DNA of 64,000 nt, taken from NCBI GenBank assembly GCA_022482495.1, contig JAKVPA010000002.1, positions 186,001 through 250,000 of the forward strand, given 5' to 3'. Below the pieces are notes generated by a model that made no database searches, was not told where the DNA came from, and saw nothing but the letters and a program-made list of their open reading frames with translations. The position numbers and the translations under genes are program-made. Each line of letters begins with the position of its first letter. Within the stretch, counting starts at the first letter, position 1. Positions 1 through 9,106 of this stretch are shown here, piece by piece. The DNA is from Sphaerochaeta sp. GTDB lineage: Bacteria > Spirochaetota > Spirochaetia > Sphaerochaetales > Sphaerochaetaceae.

Positions 1-7
1 CAGAACG

Positions 8-742
8 TCAGAAGTCCAGTTTTTCCACCTTGTCCTTGATGTTGGTCAAGTTGACCAGCGTGAGCGCTACGGCAAGATCGGTCTGTCCGTTCTCCTCCGC
101 CTCAACCAGGTAGTTGTATTCGTTGACCTTCTTCTTCTGTTCGGCGAACGTTTCCGCTGTACGGTCGATGACGTTGTACAGCTGGGGCGCCAGGTTCTCG
201 TAGATGGAGTTGAGGATCACATTGTCGTTGGAGCGGATCAACGTGGTGTGGAACTCGAAGTCCAGTTGCTTGAACTGCTTCAGCGCTTCGGGATCCTTGC
301 CGTTCTCCAGCTGGGGAAGAAGCTGCTCCATCTTGGACGCGCAGCGGGCGAGGGAACGGACGACCAGCATGCGGTTCGGCTCCCGGGACAGCTCCCTGGC
401 TGCGGAGACCTCGATGGTGGTGCGCACCTGAAGCAGGTCGCTGATCAACTTCTTGTCCGGGGCCTGTTTGCTGATCATCGACATGGACAGGGACTCGACG
501 AACTGGTCGAGGCTGTTGCTCTTGACGATTGCTTTCTTTCCCTGGCTGACTTGGATCAACCCTTTGGCTTCCAGATTCTTGAACGCTTCCCGCACGGAAC
601 GGCTGGAGGCGGAGAACTGCAACGCCAGTTCGTGCTGGCTGGGAAGCGCTTCTCCCGCCTTGTACTTCTTGGCGAGGATCATCTCCTCCAGTTTGTTGGC
701 GATTGCGGTGGATTTTGTCTCTGTGGTCAAAGGTGTGATCAT
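8..742 (-). CDS. GntR/FadR-family transcriptional regulator
   Basis: This 244-residue protein is a likely DNA-binding repressor that senses a small organic acid or sugar acid. Residues about 10-75 form a GntR winged helix (visible stretches PSQHELALQFSASSRSVREA and LEAKGLIQVSQGKKA). Residues about 80-235 are helical, as in the FCD ligand-binding domain of the FadR subfamily, and the length is normal for that family. An AGAGG ribosome site lies upstream of the ATG on the minus strand. It is divergent from the secreted-protein pair at 1097-2196 across an AT-rich gap. Any target genes to its left lie outside the window, so the effector is unknown. Confidence 0.88.
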   Translation of the reverse strand: MITPLTTETKSTAIANKLEEMILAKKYKAGEALPSQHELALQFSASSRSVREAFKNLEAKGLIQVSQGKKAIVKSNSLDQFVESLSMSMISKQAPDKKLISDLLQVRTTIEVSAARELSREPNRMLVVRSLARCASKMEQLLPQLENGKDPEALKQFKQLDFEFHTTLIRSNDNVILNSIYENLAPQLYNVIDRTAETFAEQKKKVNEYNYLVEAEENGQTDLAVALTLVNLTNIKDKVEKLDF

Positions 743-1019
743 ACGTTGCCTCTTTTTGCTTCTACTTCAGGGTAATCCTACCACGGAACCGATGGTTTGT
801 GCAGTCTCCCTGTAGGAGAAAATGTACGAAGTTTTCTGCATTTTTCTGCGGGATTTGCGGTTTACGGCAAAAACATTGGCAGAAGGGGTATTTTCTGGTA
901 AAAAGTTCGGAACAAGTGGAAAGTGTCATAAGATAAAGAATCATAACTTATTTATGGAATGGGAAATAGAAACAATAAAAACAAAACAAATTCGTGTCTT
1001 TTGGTAAAATGCCAATTCC
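743..1019. other. AT-rich divergent intergenic region
   Basis: No gene is visible here. The region is clearly richer in A and T than its flanks and separates the GntR gene from the secreted-protein pair. Near 816-833 there is an imperfect GAAAA...TTTTC inverted repeat that could be a regulator site. I cannot assign it to the GntR protein. Confidence 0.4.
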
Positions 1020-1020
1020 A

Positions 1021-1049
1021 TTGACATATGTTTGGGAGTACAGTATATT
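1021..1049 (+). promoter_or_regulatory. Sigma-70 type promoter
   Basis: A perfect -35 box TTGACA (1021-1026) is followed after 17 bases by TATATT (1044-1049). Transcription would start near 1056, about 40 bases before the ATG at 1097. It is one of the best vegetative promoter matches in the window. Confidence 0.8.
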
Positions 1050-1096
1050 CGAGACAGCCAGCCGGATTGGCGTTGGTGTGGAGGCGGAACGACGAT

Positions 1097-1666
1097 ATGA
1101 AGAAAGGGCTTTGCATCATCATGATCCTTCTCGTCGTCTTGGCGTCTCCGCTCTTCGCGGACAAGACGTTCACCACCGACGTGAACATGTCCGTCAGCGG
1201 CTATCTGCTCCATGGGTTCCTGGATCCTTCATCTGACACGCTCCGGGATACCACGGCGGTGGACAACGCGCTGGGCAAGGATGGCGTGGATCTGTACTAT
1301 ACCATCCGGACCAACCAACCGGCGGGGATGCTGGTCTATGCGGAGATCACGCCGTTCCAACGGCAGACGGATGAAGCGTCCGGGCAGGTCACCATCGCCA
1401 TTGCGTCGGTGACCGTCAACGGCAAGGAAATCGCGCCAACCTCCGCTTCGGAAATCGGTGCGGAAGGGCAGAGTTCCGTGGTGACGAACGGGACGTTGGT
1501 CACCGCGACGAAAAGCGTCTACCCGTTGATCGACTTCGACAGCGTGTACGGTACCACGGAATACACCTATGTGATCCATATTACCGCCGACCAGCAACAG
1601 GTTGCGGAAGCGCCTCCGGGGCAATACCTGTCTTCCGTGACGATGTCCCTTACCTATAAGGATTAA
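1097..1666 (+). CDS. Small secreted protein, function unknown
   Basis: The protein has 189 residues. I chose the ATG at 1097 because a clear signal peptide begins there (MKKGLCIIMILLVVLASPLF, cleavage after Ala near residue 21). An in-frame start at 1028 would add residues in front of the signal peptide and overlap the promoter. The mature part is rich in Thr, Ser and Val and ends in PGQYLSSVTMSLTY, an alternating pattern like the last strand of pilin-like or spore-coat-U-like beta sandwiches. No cysteines or enzyme motif are visible. It is followed after 2 bases by a second secreted protein with a similar ending. The family assignment is only a guess. Confidence 0.75.
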   Translation: MKKGLCIIMILLVVLASPLFADKTFTTDVNMSVSGYLLHGFLDPSSDTLRDTTAVDNALGKDGVDLYYTIRTNQPAGMLVYAEITPFQRQTDEASGQVTIAIASVTVNGKEIAPTSASEIGAEGQSSVVTNGTLVTATKSVYPLIDFDSVYGTTEYTYVIHITADQQQVAEAPPGQYLSSVTMSLTYKD

Positions 1667-1668
1667 GT

Positions 1669-2196
1669 ATGAGAAAAACGCTCTCTGTATGGATCCTGCT
1701 TCTCTGTGGCGCGGCAGTGTTTGCCGCCAAGGTGTCGCTTCCCAGCGCGGTGACGGCGACGTTGTCCGGTGATATCCTGGAAAGTGACATTACCGTCTCC
1801 GTATATGATGAGAATGGATCCCTGCAACAGGGGAACGTGGTGGATATCGAGTTTACCTTTCCCCAGACGGACGGTCCCTGGGAAGTGAAGCATACCGTTT
1901 CCTTCGGCTATTCCAGCAATCTGGACGAGGCGAAGCAGGGCATGTTGAGTTTTGATCTTTCGCCGCTTCGTAAGGACGCCGACCATGTGGTGGATACCTC
2001 CATTACGTTGGCCTCCGCCAATCCTGACGTCCGGATCTCCCATGGAAACACCTTCGTCATCGACTTCAAGAAGGGCAACCAGGAGGATGTGATGGTCGGT
2101 TCCCTTACCATCACGGCGAAGAAAGACGCGGACACCCAGCTGGAAGCCGGTGAGTATACCGGTTCCATCACGGTGAACATGTCGACATCAAACTGA
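1669..2196 (+). CDS. Small secreted protein, partner of the preceding gene
   Basis: This 175-residue protein has a signal peptide (MRKTLSVWILLLCGAAVFAA). The mature region is beta-rich and ends in EAGEYTGSITVNMSTSN, resembling the end of the preceding protein (AG/PGxYxxSxT). The start lies 2 bases after the upstream stop, so the two are almost certainly co-translated. The shared ending suggests two related surface or periplasmic subunits, perhaps of a polymer. That is inference, because I do not recognise the family and see no chaperone or usher gene nearby. Confidence 0.75.
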   Translation: MRKTLSVWILLLCGAAVFAAKVSLPSAVTATLSGDILESDITVSVYDENGSLQQGNVVDIEFTFPQTDGPWEVKHTVSFGYSSNLDEAKQGMLSFDLSPLRKDADHVVDTSITLASANPDVRISHGNTFVIDFKKGNQEDVMVGSLTITAKKDADTQLEAGEYTGSITVNMSTSN

Positions 2197-2260
2197 AGCG
2201 AAGTTTGCGCATTTTGTTGCAACCTACCTCGTTTTTCTCGCGAAAACGCAAAAATACTAT

Positions 2261-2288
2261 TTGACAAATCCAAGAACCATGCGACAAT
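2261..2288 (+). promoter_or_regulatory. Orphan sigma-70 type promoter
   Basis: TTGACA (2261-2266) is followed after 16 bases by GACAAT (2283-2288). No coding gene follows on the plus strand before the minus-strand ROK gene ends at 2379. It therefore probably drives the short transcript described at 2295-2381. Confidence 0.5.
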
Positions 2289-2294
2289 AACATC

Positions 2295-2381
2295 TGTCGT
2301 TGTTTTTTCTTGTATAGACGATTTTGCCAGCGTCTATCGGTAGGAGGTTGCCGCTATCCGTTCCGGGTAGCGGTATTTTTA
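2295..2381 (+). ncRNA. Candidate orphan small RNA of about 87 nt
   Basis: The unit downstream of the 2261 promoter contains a perfect 6-bp hairpin (TAGACG at 2325-2330 with CGTCTA at 2341 minus 10 to minus 5, loop of 10). A TAGGAGGTTG stretch follows at 2341. A terminator-like hairpin comes next (CCGCTA paired with TAGCGG, about 2351-2373) with a TATTTTTA tail. No open reading frame of useful length follows the GGAGG. The terminator would also stop convergent transcription only weakly. The unit could alternatively be the 3' end of the secreted-protein mRNA. Confidence 0.4.
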
Positions 2382-3530
2382 TGTCTCGGCGTGGGCGTCA
2401 AGCGAATCCAGGAACTGCTGGCGGAAGACGAATTGGTCCAACGCAACGGCCACCGGCCCAAGAATCCCCGCCCGTTCCCCCAACTTGGAGCATTCCAGGC
2501 TGGTGCCGGAGAGCCGGTGGGGCAGAAGGCGCTGGAGTTCCGAGGTGAGGAAGGTGATGGTCGCTTCTCCCAGTCCGGCAAGCCCCCCGCCCAGGATGAC
2601 GTGGTCCACTCCGGTGGACGCGACGGCATCGACCAGCACGGAGGCAAGCGCCGTGCATGCCGAACGGATGGCGGCGTCAAACCCTTGGGGCGGATCTGAA
2701 GCAAGTTGCTTGACCGTCTTTCCTCCGAACGCCTCACTGAGCGCCCATCCGCTGGCGACCGTCTCCAGGCATCCGATCCCTCCGCACCGGCACAGACCCC
2801 GGTCCGTTACCTTGATGTGGCCGATCTGCGTCGTGCCGCTGATCACCTCGGCGCCATAGACCACGCTGCTGGTGATGTGCTCCCCCCAATTGACGTACAG
2901 GAAGCGGTCGGGGGTGGGGGACGCGAACCAACGCTCGGCGGCCACCATCGCCGCGGTGTTGTTCACCACGATGGCGGGAACCTTCAGGTTGTGGGTGAAC
3001 GCGTCGGCAAGCGGCATGTTTTTCCAGTTCCAATCGTACTGCTCGGCGAGGGTCCTCCCATCCGGACTGACCACCCCGCCGACGCTGACCGCCACGCCGG
3101 CAATTTGGTCGGTCACTCCCTTGGTCATGCGAAGAAGCGACTTCAGCACCTGGACGAGCAGTTCTTCCGGTTTTGGGGAGATGGAGACGGGAAAGCGTTC
3201 GAACCGAAGCGTGTTCCCCGTCAGGTCGGATATGGCCATGGAGCAGTTCCTGCTGCCCATGTCCACCGCGACGACCAGCCGTCCCGTCTTGTTCAGCGAG
3301 AGCGGGGTGGGCCTGCGACCGGTGGCCGTCTCCGCCTTTTCCTTCTCCACCAGAAGGCCTTCGTCGACCAACGCCTGGACGATTTCGCCACAGGAAGGCT
3401 TGTTCAGGCCGAGGGCCTTGGAGATGTCGGTGCGACTGATCAGGTCGTTCGTCCTGACCAGGTTCAGCACACGGAGTCGGTTGATCATCCGGATGGCATG
3501 GGGCTGCGAGAAATTCATGGATACCAGCAT
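2379..3530 (-). CDS. ROK-family transcriptional regulator (NagC/XylR type)
   Basis: The protein has 383 residues. An N-terminal winged helix (about residues 15-75, with SRTDISKALGLNKPSCGEIV) precedes a sugar-kinase-like ROK domain (VAVDMGSRNCSMAISDL near residue 90). The ROK zinc site is present as CRCGGIGCLETV near residue 248. Known relatives are repressors that release DNA when they bind a sugar, such as xylose, glucose or N-acetylglucosamine derivatives. It stands alone and is divergent from htpG. The xylose operon at 25-33 kb has its own LacI regulator, so linkage to xylose is not shown. Confidence 0.88.
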   Translation of the reverse strand: MLVSMNFSQPHAIRMINRLRVLNLVRTNDLISRTDISKALGLNKPSCGEIVQALVDEGLLVEKEKAETATGRRPTPLSLNKTGRLVVAVDMGSRNCSMAISDLTGNTLRFERFPVSISPKPEELLVQVLKSLLRMTKGVTDQIAGVAVSVGGVVSPDGRTLAEQYDWNWKNMPLADAFTHNLKVPAIVVNNTAAMVAAERWFASPTPDRFLYVNWGEHITSSVVYGAEVISGTTQIGHIKVTDRGLCRCGGIGCLETVASGWALSEAFGGKTVKQLASDPPQGFDAAIRSACTALASVLVDAVASTGVDHVILGGGLAGLGEATITFLTSELQRLLPHRLSGTSLECSKLGERAGILGPVAVALDQFVFRQQFLDSLDAHAET

Positions 3531-3566
3531 ACCTTGCGGCTTGGGTTTTGTGAACCTCTTTGGAAG

Positions 3567-3595
3567 TTGTCGTTTCCCCGTTTTGTGAGTATGTT
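3567..3595 (+). promoter_or_regulatory. Promoter of htpG
   Basis: TTGTCG (3567-3572) is followed after 17 bases by TATGTT (3590-3595). Transcription would start about 25 bases before the htpG ATG, with a GTGGAGG ribosome site in between. I see no CIRCE-type inverted repeat. Confidence 0.5.
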
Positions 3596-3627
3596 ATCGT
3601 AACGTAGCAGTGGAGGTTTGTTGAGCT

Positions 3628-5509
3628 ATGGCTGAAAAAAAATTCAAGACCGAGGTGGCGGATCTGCTCCACCTGATCATTCATTCGTTGTATTCCAACA
3701 AGGAAATTTTCCTCAGGGAATTGATTTCCAACGCGTCGGACGCGCTGGACAAGCTGAAGTACCTGACATTGACCGATGAGAAACTCAAGTCCCTTTCCTT
3801 TGAGCCGAGGATTGATATTTCGTTCACCACCGAAGGACCAGAAGACGCTGACGATCAGCGACAACGGCATCGGCATGAACGAAGAGGATCTGAACGCCAA
3901 CCTGGGGACCATCGCTTCCTCCGGCACCCGGAAGTTCCTGGCTTCCTTGACCGATGAGCAGAAGAAGGATTCCAACCTGATCGGGCAGTTCGGCGTCGGC
4001 TTCTATTCGGCGTTCATGGTCGCCAGCAAAGTCGAGGTGATCTCCCGCAAAGCCGGAGAGGAGGAAGCGTACAAGTGGTCTTCCTCCGGGGAAGGGACAT
4101 ACAATGTGGAGAAGGCTACCAGGGACAGCCAAGGTTCCACCATCATCCTGTACCTGAACGAGGATGGCAGCGAGTACGCCAACCAGTGGGAACTGAAGAA
4201 CCTGGTGAAGAAGTACAGCGACAACATCGCCTTCCCGATCTTCCTGGCCTATGACGATGTCACCTACGACGACAAGCAGAAGGACGAGAAAGGCAATCCC
4301 AAACAGACCAAGCAGCACAAGGTCGAGCAGATCAACAGCTGCACGGCGCTGTGGAAGCGGAACAAGAGCGAGCTGAAGCCGGAGGATTACAACAACTTCT
4401 ACAAGACGACGTTCCATGAGAGTGACGATCCCCTGTTCTACCTGCACACCAAGGCGGAAGGGACGCTGGAGTACACCACGTTGTTCTACGTACCCGCCAA
4501 GGCTCCGTTCGATCTGTACTACGCCGACTACAAGCCCGGCGTGAAGCTGTACGTGAAGCGGGTGTTCATCACCGACGACGACAAAGAGCTGATGCCCACC
4601 TACCTCCGCTTCCTCCGGGGGGTCATCGACAGCGAGGATCTGCCGTTGAACGTCTCCCGTGAGATCCTGCAGCAGAACAAGATCATGGCATCGATCCGCA
4701 GCGCTTCGGTGAAGAAAGTGCTGGGAGAATTCAAGCGGATCTCCGAACAGGACCCCGCGCTGTACACCAAGTTCATCGAGCAGTACAACCGCCCGTTGAA
4801 GGAAGGGCTGTACGGGGATTGGGAGAACCGGGACGACCTGCTGGAGCTGGTGCGGTTCAAGTCTTCCCTGAAGGATGGCTATGTCAGCCTGAAGGAGTAC
4901 AAGGACCGGATGCCGGCCGACCAGAAGAGCGTCTACTACATCACCGGCGGCAAGGAAGAGACGCTGAAGCACAGCCCGTTGATCGAGGCGTACACCAAGA
5001 AAGGCTACGAAGTGCTGGTGATGAGCGAGGAGATCGACGAATTCGTCGTCGGCACCATCGGTACGTACAAGGAGCTTCCGCTGAAGGCGATCAACAAGAG
5101 CGGCAGCATGGACGATCTGAAGAGTGACGCCGAGAAGAAGGAAAAGACCGACGCGTCCAAGGATCTGATCGGAACCATCAAGAAGAGCCTGGGAGACCGG
5201 GTCAAGGACGTGGTGGTCAGCACCCGTCTGACCGATTCGCCCGCCATCATCGTGGTGGACGAGAACGAGCCGACGGTACAGATGCAGCAGATCCTGAAGA
5301 GCATGGGCCAGCCGTACGAGGAAGCCAAGCCGATCCTCGAGGTCAACGTGGATGATCCGATGGTGAAGAAGATCGCCGCGGAGAAGGACCAGAAGGTGGT
5401 GGACGATTACTGTTCCGTCCTGCTGGACCAGGCGCTCCTCACCGAAGGGGTGATGCCCAAGGATCCGGTGGGATTCACCAAGAAACTGCATGCACTTTTG
5501 TCCAAATAA
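3628..5509 (+). CDS. htpG: Molecular chaperone HtpG (Hsp90), frameshifted in this sequence
   Basis: This is a cytoplasmic ATP-dependent chaperone. The N-terminal ATPase domain is clear: [19 protein letters not shown], then [15 protein letters not shown] and [14 protein letters not shown]. The middle and C-terminal domains follow to a stop at 5509. The reading frame changes by +1 near 3838-3842: the first frame runs to SFTTEGP and the second resumes at [12 protein letters not shown]. One extra base explains this. The corrected protein would be about 626 residues, normal for HtpG. Everything on both sides is conserved, so I read it as a sequence error rather than a dead gene. A strong terminator follows. 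Confidence 0.93.
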
Positions 5510-5530
5510 CCGTTTGATTGTACTATCCAA

Positions 5531-5560
5531 AAGCAGGGGTGATTCGCCCTTGCTTTTTTT
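5531..5560 (+). terminator. Rho-independent terminator of htpG
   Basis: An 11-bp stem (5531-5541 with 5545-5555, two G-T pairs, loop of 3) is followed by a run of seven T. It separates htpG from the mscS gene. Confidence 0.9.
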
Positions 5561-5600
5561 ATGCTCCGATGGTACGTTTTTCCCCATAAGGAAGGATGGT

Positions 5601-6467
5601 ATGTTGTTGTTTGATGGAGAAACGCCACAACCCTCATTTTTTCAATTGTTGATGGATAATCTGGAAGGATGGGCCACGAAAGGATGGACTGCTTTTTTTG
5701 TGACACTCATTGGAGGTGCCGCCGGTGTTGTTGTTGTGCGGTTGCTCATCACATGGCTTTTGTACGTACTGAAGAAGGTGTTTGCCCGGAGCAAAGGTGT
5801 GAATGACTTGATGGCGCGGTTCATCTGCCAGATGATCAGCATTCTGGGATGGATTTTTTTGGTCGTCTGGTTCTTCAACCACATGGGCATCAACATGCGT
5901 CCTGTTCTTGCCGGTTTAGGAATCACCGGTGTCGTCCTTGGATTGGCGTTCCAGGAGACATTGGGGAATCTCCTTTCCGGGGTGATGATCATCATTAACG
6001 CGCCATTCAAGATTGGTGACTACATCGACAGTGGTTCTTTCAGCGGGACGGTCACCGACATGGATCTGATTTGCGTGACGCTTGTCACACCTGACAACCG
6101 GGACATCACTATCTCAAACAAGTTGGTCTGGGGAAGCCCGATCGTCAACTACTCCTCCATGGACAAACGTCGTGTCGACATGACGATCTCCATAGCCTAC
6201 GGTTCGGATATTCCACGGGTCAAGGAGTTGATCCGGCAAAAACTGGCTACCTATCCTGAAGTGCTTCCCAATCCCGCTCCGACGATCGAGGTCGCCGAAC
6301 TGGGGGATAGCGAGATGAATCTGGTGGTTCGTCCATGGACCAAGCCGGCGGATGTCTGGACGATCAAATGGCGGTTCCAGGGTGAATGGTACGATTATCT
6401 GACCAAAGCGGGAATTGACATTCCGTACAATCAGCTTGACGTACACGTCATCAACGACAAGGGCTGA
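5601..6467 (+). CDS. mscS: Small-conductance mechanosensitive channel (MscS family)
   Basis: This 288-residue inner-membrane channel opens on hypo-osmotic shock. I chose the ATG at 5601 because AAGGAAGG lies just upstream. A longer frame back to 5490 would run through the htpG terminator. Three membrane segments are visible (about residues 22-44, 60-85 and 95-120). The pore-lining TM3 signature LAFQETLGNLLSGVMIIINA and PFKIGDYI follow, then the beta domain and an alpha/beta C-terminal domain ending near the stop. Length matches E. coli MscS (286). It stands alone and is convergent with rlmE with no gap. Confidence 0.93.
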   Translation: MLLFDGETPQPSFFQLLMDNLEGWATKGWTAFFVTLIGGAAGVVVVRLLITWLLYVLKKVFARSKGVNDLMARFICQMISILGWIFLVVWFFNHMGINMRPVLAGLGITGVVLGLAFQETLGNLLSGVMIIINAPFKIGDYIDSGSFSGTVTDMDLICVTLVTPDNRDITISNKLVWGSPIVNYSSMDKRRVDMTISIAYGSDIPRVKELIRQKLATYPEVLPNPAPTIEVAELGDSEMNLVVRPWTKPADVWTIKWRFQGEWYDYLTKAGIDIPYNQLDVHVINDKG

Positions 6468-7072
6468 TCACTTCTTGTCCAGTCCGACCAGGTATATCTC
6501 GAACGAATCTTCCCGGCACGCTTCTGGCTTGAACGGTTTGACTTTGGCAAACCGCTGCCGCATCGTCCGGATGATCTCCACCTGGCCGCCGCCTGGAAGA
6601 TCTTCAGCACCAGATTGCCGTGCGGTCTGAGCTGCTCTTCAGAGAGCAGCACCACCTGCTCGGCGAGCCATTCGCTGCGGGAGGTATCCACCGAGCGGTT
6701 GCCGGTGGTCATCGGCGCCGCGTCGCTGATGATGGCGTCATACGGCCCCAGTTCCACCAGTTTCGCGCGGATCTCTTTGGAGAAGGCATCCCCGACAAAC
6801 GCCGTGACGATCGGTGGGATGGGGGAGATGGACAGCGGGTTCAGATCGACGCTGACCATGGAGCCTTCCCCTTTCAGGAGTTCCCTGCAGACGTACAGCG
6901 TCCAGGATCCCGGGGCCGCCCCCACATCCAGCACCTTGTCTCCCTTTTTGATCAACCGGAAGTTCTTCTGGATCTCCTCCAGTTTGTAGACGCTTCGGGC
7001 TGGGTATCCTTCCTTGTGGGCCCGTTGCGTGTAGCTGTCCGCCTTGTCTCTTCTGCTGTTGATGTTCGGCAT
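6468..7072 (-). CDS. rlmE: 23S rRNA 2'-O-ribose methyltransferase RlmE (FtsJ), frameshifted
   Basis: RlmE methylates U2552 of 23S rRNA using SAM. The start MPNINSRRDKADSYTQRAHK and the SAM motif VLDVGAAPGSWT (about residues 47-58) are present, as is SDAAPMTTGNRSVD. Near 6585-6595 one base appears to be missing. Restoring it continues the frame from KIFQ into GGGQVEIIRTMRQRF and the typical ending FEIYLVGLDKK, with stop TGA at 6468-6470. The corrected length is 201 residues, normal for the family. Without correction the frame runs to 6431 with nonsense sequence. The gene lies 10 bases after the oxidoreductase start region and the two may be co-transcribed. Confidence 0.9.
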
Positions 7073-7082
7073 GGAACGCTCC

Positions 7083-8150
7083 CTAGTAGACGACCGGTCT
7101 GCCGGTACGGGAGGATGCGTAGATGCCGTCGATCACCTTGACCGCTTCCATTCCATCGTAGCCGGTGACCTTCGGCTTCCGCCCTTCCCGGATGGCGTCG
7201 GAGAAATCTGCGATCTGCTGGCCGAGGAAGTAGTACGAACCGGGGTGGGCCGCAAACAGCTTGGCATCCTCTTCCTTCCATACGGGAAGCATCGATTCCT
7301 CGCCCGGGATCGTCCACAGGTCGTTGAACGGCGCGTCTCCCGAGGACGGGGTGGCGGTCGCCGCCCCTCCGTCGGTCTGCACGCCAATGGCCGCCCCGTT
7401 GTCCCCGAACAGGTGGACGGTATTGTACAGTCCGGGATTCTGGGAGTTGGACAGCATCAGGCTGGCCGTGGCGCCGCTTTGGAACTTCACCGTGGCGACG
7501 GTGGTGTCCTCCACCTCGATGTACGGGTGGTTGATGTTGGTGCAGCAGCCATACACCTCCTTGACCGGTCCGAGAAACCAGCAGAGCAGGTCGATCTGAT
7601 GGGCCGACTGGTTGATGGTGATGCCACCACCTTCGGTGGCCCATTTGCCTCTCCATGGGGCGGAGGCGTAGTACTTGGCGTCCCTCCACTCAAGGACCAT
7701 CACCTGGCCGAGCATCACCTTCCCGATCTTCCCCTGATCGATTGCCGCTCGCATCCGCTGCGTTGAGGGGAACCAGCGCCTCTGGCTGATGACACCGATC
7801 TGCAGATGGCGTTTCTCCGCCATCTTCAGCTCTTTCGCGCATTCCGCCGGCGTGATGGCCATGGGCTTCTCACTCAATACGTTGACACCGGCCTCCAGCG
7901 CCTCCTGCGACAGCAGGGAATGGGTGGCGTGCGGCGTGGCGATGATCACCGCCTGGAGCTGTTCTTCCGCCACCATCGTCCTGATGTCGTCGTATCCGTG
8001 GATTTGCCATTGGGAACAGAATGTCCGCGTGCCTTCGGGATGATGCCCGTAGGCGGCAACCAGTCTGCTGCCGGGAATATGCTGAAGCGCCTCTGCGTGG
8101 GATGCCGCGATGGCACCGGTACCGATCAAGCCATATCGTAGTTCGTTCAT
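7083..8150 (-). CDS. Gfo/Idh/MocA-family oxidoreductase
   Basis: This 355-residue NAD(P)-dependent dehydrogenase probably acts on a sugar, inositol or sugar-acid substrate. It starts at MNELRYGLIGTGAIAASHAE, with the GxGxxA dinucleotide fold right at the N-terminus. The family EKP motif (SEKPMAITPAEC) is near residue 95. The C-terminal alpha/beta half contains GGGITINQSAHQIDLLCWF, which provides the conserved substrate-site histidine. An upstream in-frame extension to 8627 is antisense to the Cof gene and was rejected. It is divergent from the Cof phosphatase and immediately upstream of rlmE. The substrate cannot be read from the sequence. Confidence 0.9.
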   Translation of the reverse strand: MNELRYGLIGTGAIAASHAEALQHIPGSRLVAAYGHHPEGTRTFCSQWQIHGYDDIRTMVAEEQLQAVIIATPHATHSLLSQEALEAGVNVLSEKPMAITPAECAKELKMAEKRHLQIGVISQRRWFPSTQRMRAAIDQGKIGKVMLGQVMVLEWRDAKYYASAPWRGKWATEGGGITINQSAHQIDLLCWFLGPVKEVYGCCTNINHPYIEVEDTTVATVKFQSGATASLMLSNSQNPGLYNTVHLFGDNGAAIGVQTDGGAATATPSSGDAPFNDLWTIPGEESMLPVWKEEDAKLFAAHPGSYYFLGQQIADFSDAIREGRKPKVTGYDGMEAVKVIDGIYASSRTGRPVVY

Positions 8151-8223
8151 GGCCCCAGTATACGGAAAACCGGGGTGAAATGGTAGGGTTGTTCCGGTTG
8201 AGTGACCATGGTACAGTGACGGC

Positions 8224-9045
8224 ATGCAAACTCCGAAATTGATCTGTACCGACGTGGATGGCACGTTGGTCACCAAGGACTTCATCCTCCCCGAGACGAA
8301 CCGGTTGTGGATCCAGCGGGTCGTCCGGGAAAAACAGATACCTTTGGCCATCGTCTCCGGCCGCTTCCGGGCGAGCGCCCGGCCGGTGGCGGAACAACTG
8401 GGCGTACCGGTTGACCTGTGCTGTTTCAACGGCGCGTACGTCCAATCGGGGGATGAGGTGCTGTACGACAAACCCATCCCCGTTGAGCTGGTGCATCGGA
8501 TGCTCCCGGTCATCCGCAAGGAACAGATCGTCATCCAGCTGTTCGGGTTGGATGACTGGTACACCGAGGAAAACGATGGCTTTTGGTATGACAAGCAGGT
8601 GGTCATGTCCGGGAAGGAAGGAACCATAGGAAACCTGGATGATATTCTGGATCGGTGCGAACGGGAGGGAACGCCGATCTACAAGCTGACGCCCCGCAGC
8701 CTGGACACCCAAAAGGTCGGGCGCGTCATCGCGTCCCTCAAGGAGCGGATGGGGGACGACCTGGACGTGTTCCTCTCTTCCCCGTACATCATCGAGACGG
8801 CTCCCAAGGGAATGGACAAGGCGAACGTCATCCCGATCCTTGCCACCCATTACGCCATTTCCCCCCAAGAGGTCATGGCCTTCGGGGATTACGACAATGA
8901 TCTTGGTATGCTGAAGGCTTCCGGTTTTCCCGTGGCGATGGGAAACGCCCGGCCCGCATTGAAGGAGGTGGCCAGGCTGGTCACCGACGATGTCGCTCAA
9001 GGCGGCGTGGGGAACGCCATTCACAAGATATTCTTTGGGGAGTGA
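8224..9045 (+). CDS. Cof-type HAD-superfamily phosphatase
   Basis: This 273-residue cytosolic phosphatase probably acts on sugar phosphates or similar metabolites. HAD motif I is CTDVDGTLVTKD at residues 9-20. Motif II, SGR, is near residue 45, and motif IV is FGDYDNDLGML near residue 221. A C2-type cap lies in between, as in Cof/YidA proteins. It is monocistronic. Just after its stop lies the terminator hairpin of the minus-strand RNA A. Confidence 0.9.
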   Translation: MQTPKLICTDVDGTLVTKDFILPETNRLWIQRVVREKQIPLAIVSGRFRASARPVAEQLGVPVDLCCFNGAYVQSGDEVLYDKPIPVELVHRMLPVIRKEQIVIQLFGLDDWYTEENDGFWYDKQVVMSGKEGTIGNLDDILDRCEREGTPIYKLTPRSLDTQKVGRVIASLKERMGDDLDVFLSSPYIIETAPKGMDKANVIPILATHYAISPQEVMAFGDYDNDLGMLKASGFPVAMGNARPALKEVARLVTDDVAQGGVGNAIHKIFFGE

Positions 9046-9047
9046 GC

Positions 9048-9106
9048 AAAAAAGAGGCGCTGGCAGCTTGTTACATTGTGGGGTGGGGAGAGACGCTGCC
9101 AGCGCC
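9048..9106 (-). terminator. Terminator of small RNA A
   Basis: A perfect 12-bp inverted repeat (GGCGCTGGCAGC at 9056-9067 with its complement at 9095-9106) is followed on the minus strand by CTCTTTTTTG. On the plus strand the hairpin has no T run, so it is oriented for the minus strand. Confidence 0.75.

Noticed and set aside
3824-5587. 587-codon antisense frame over htpG
   Set aside because: The composition is a complement of conserved HtpG codons. No start context or family features are visible.
5490-5600. N-terminal extension of the MscS gene to 5490
   Set aside because: The extension would run from within htpG through a strong terminator. The ATG at 5601 has a good ribosome site.
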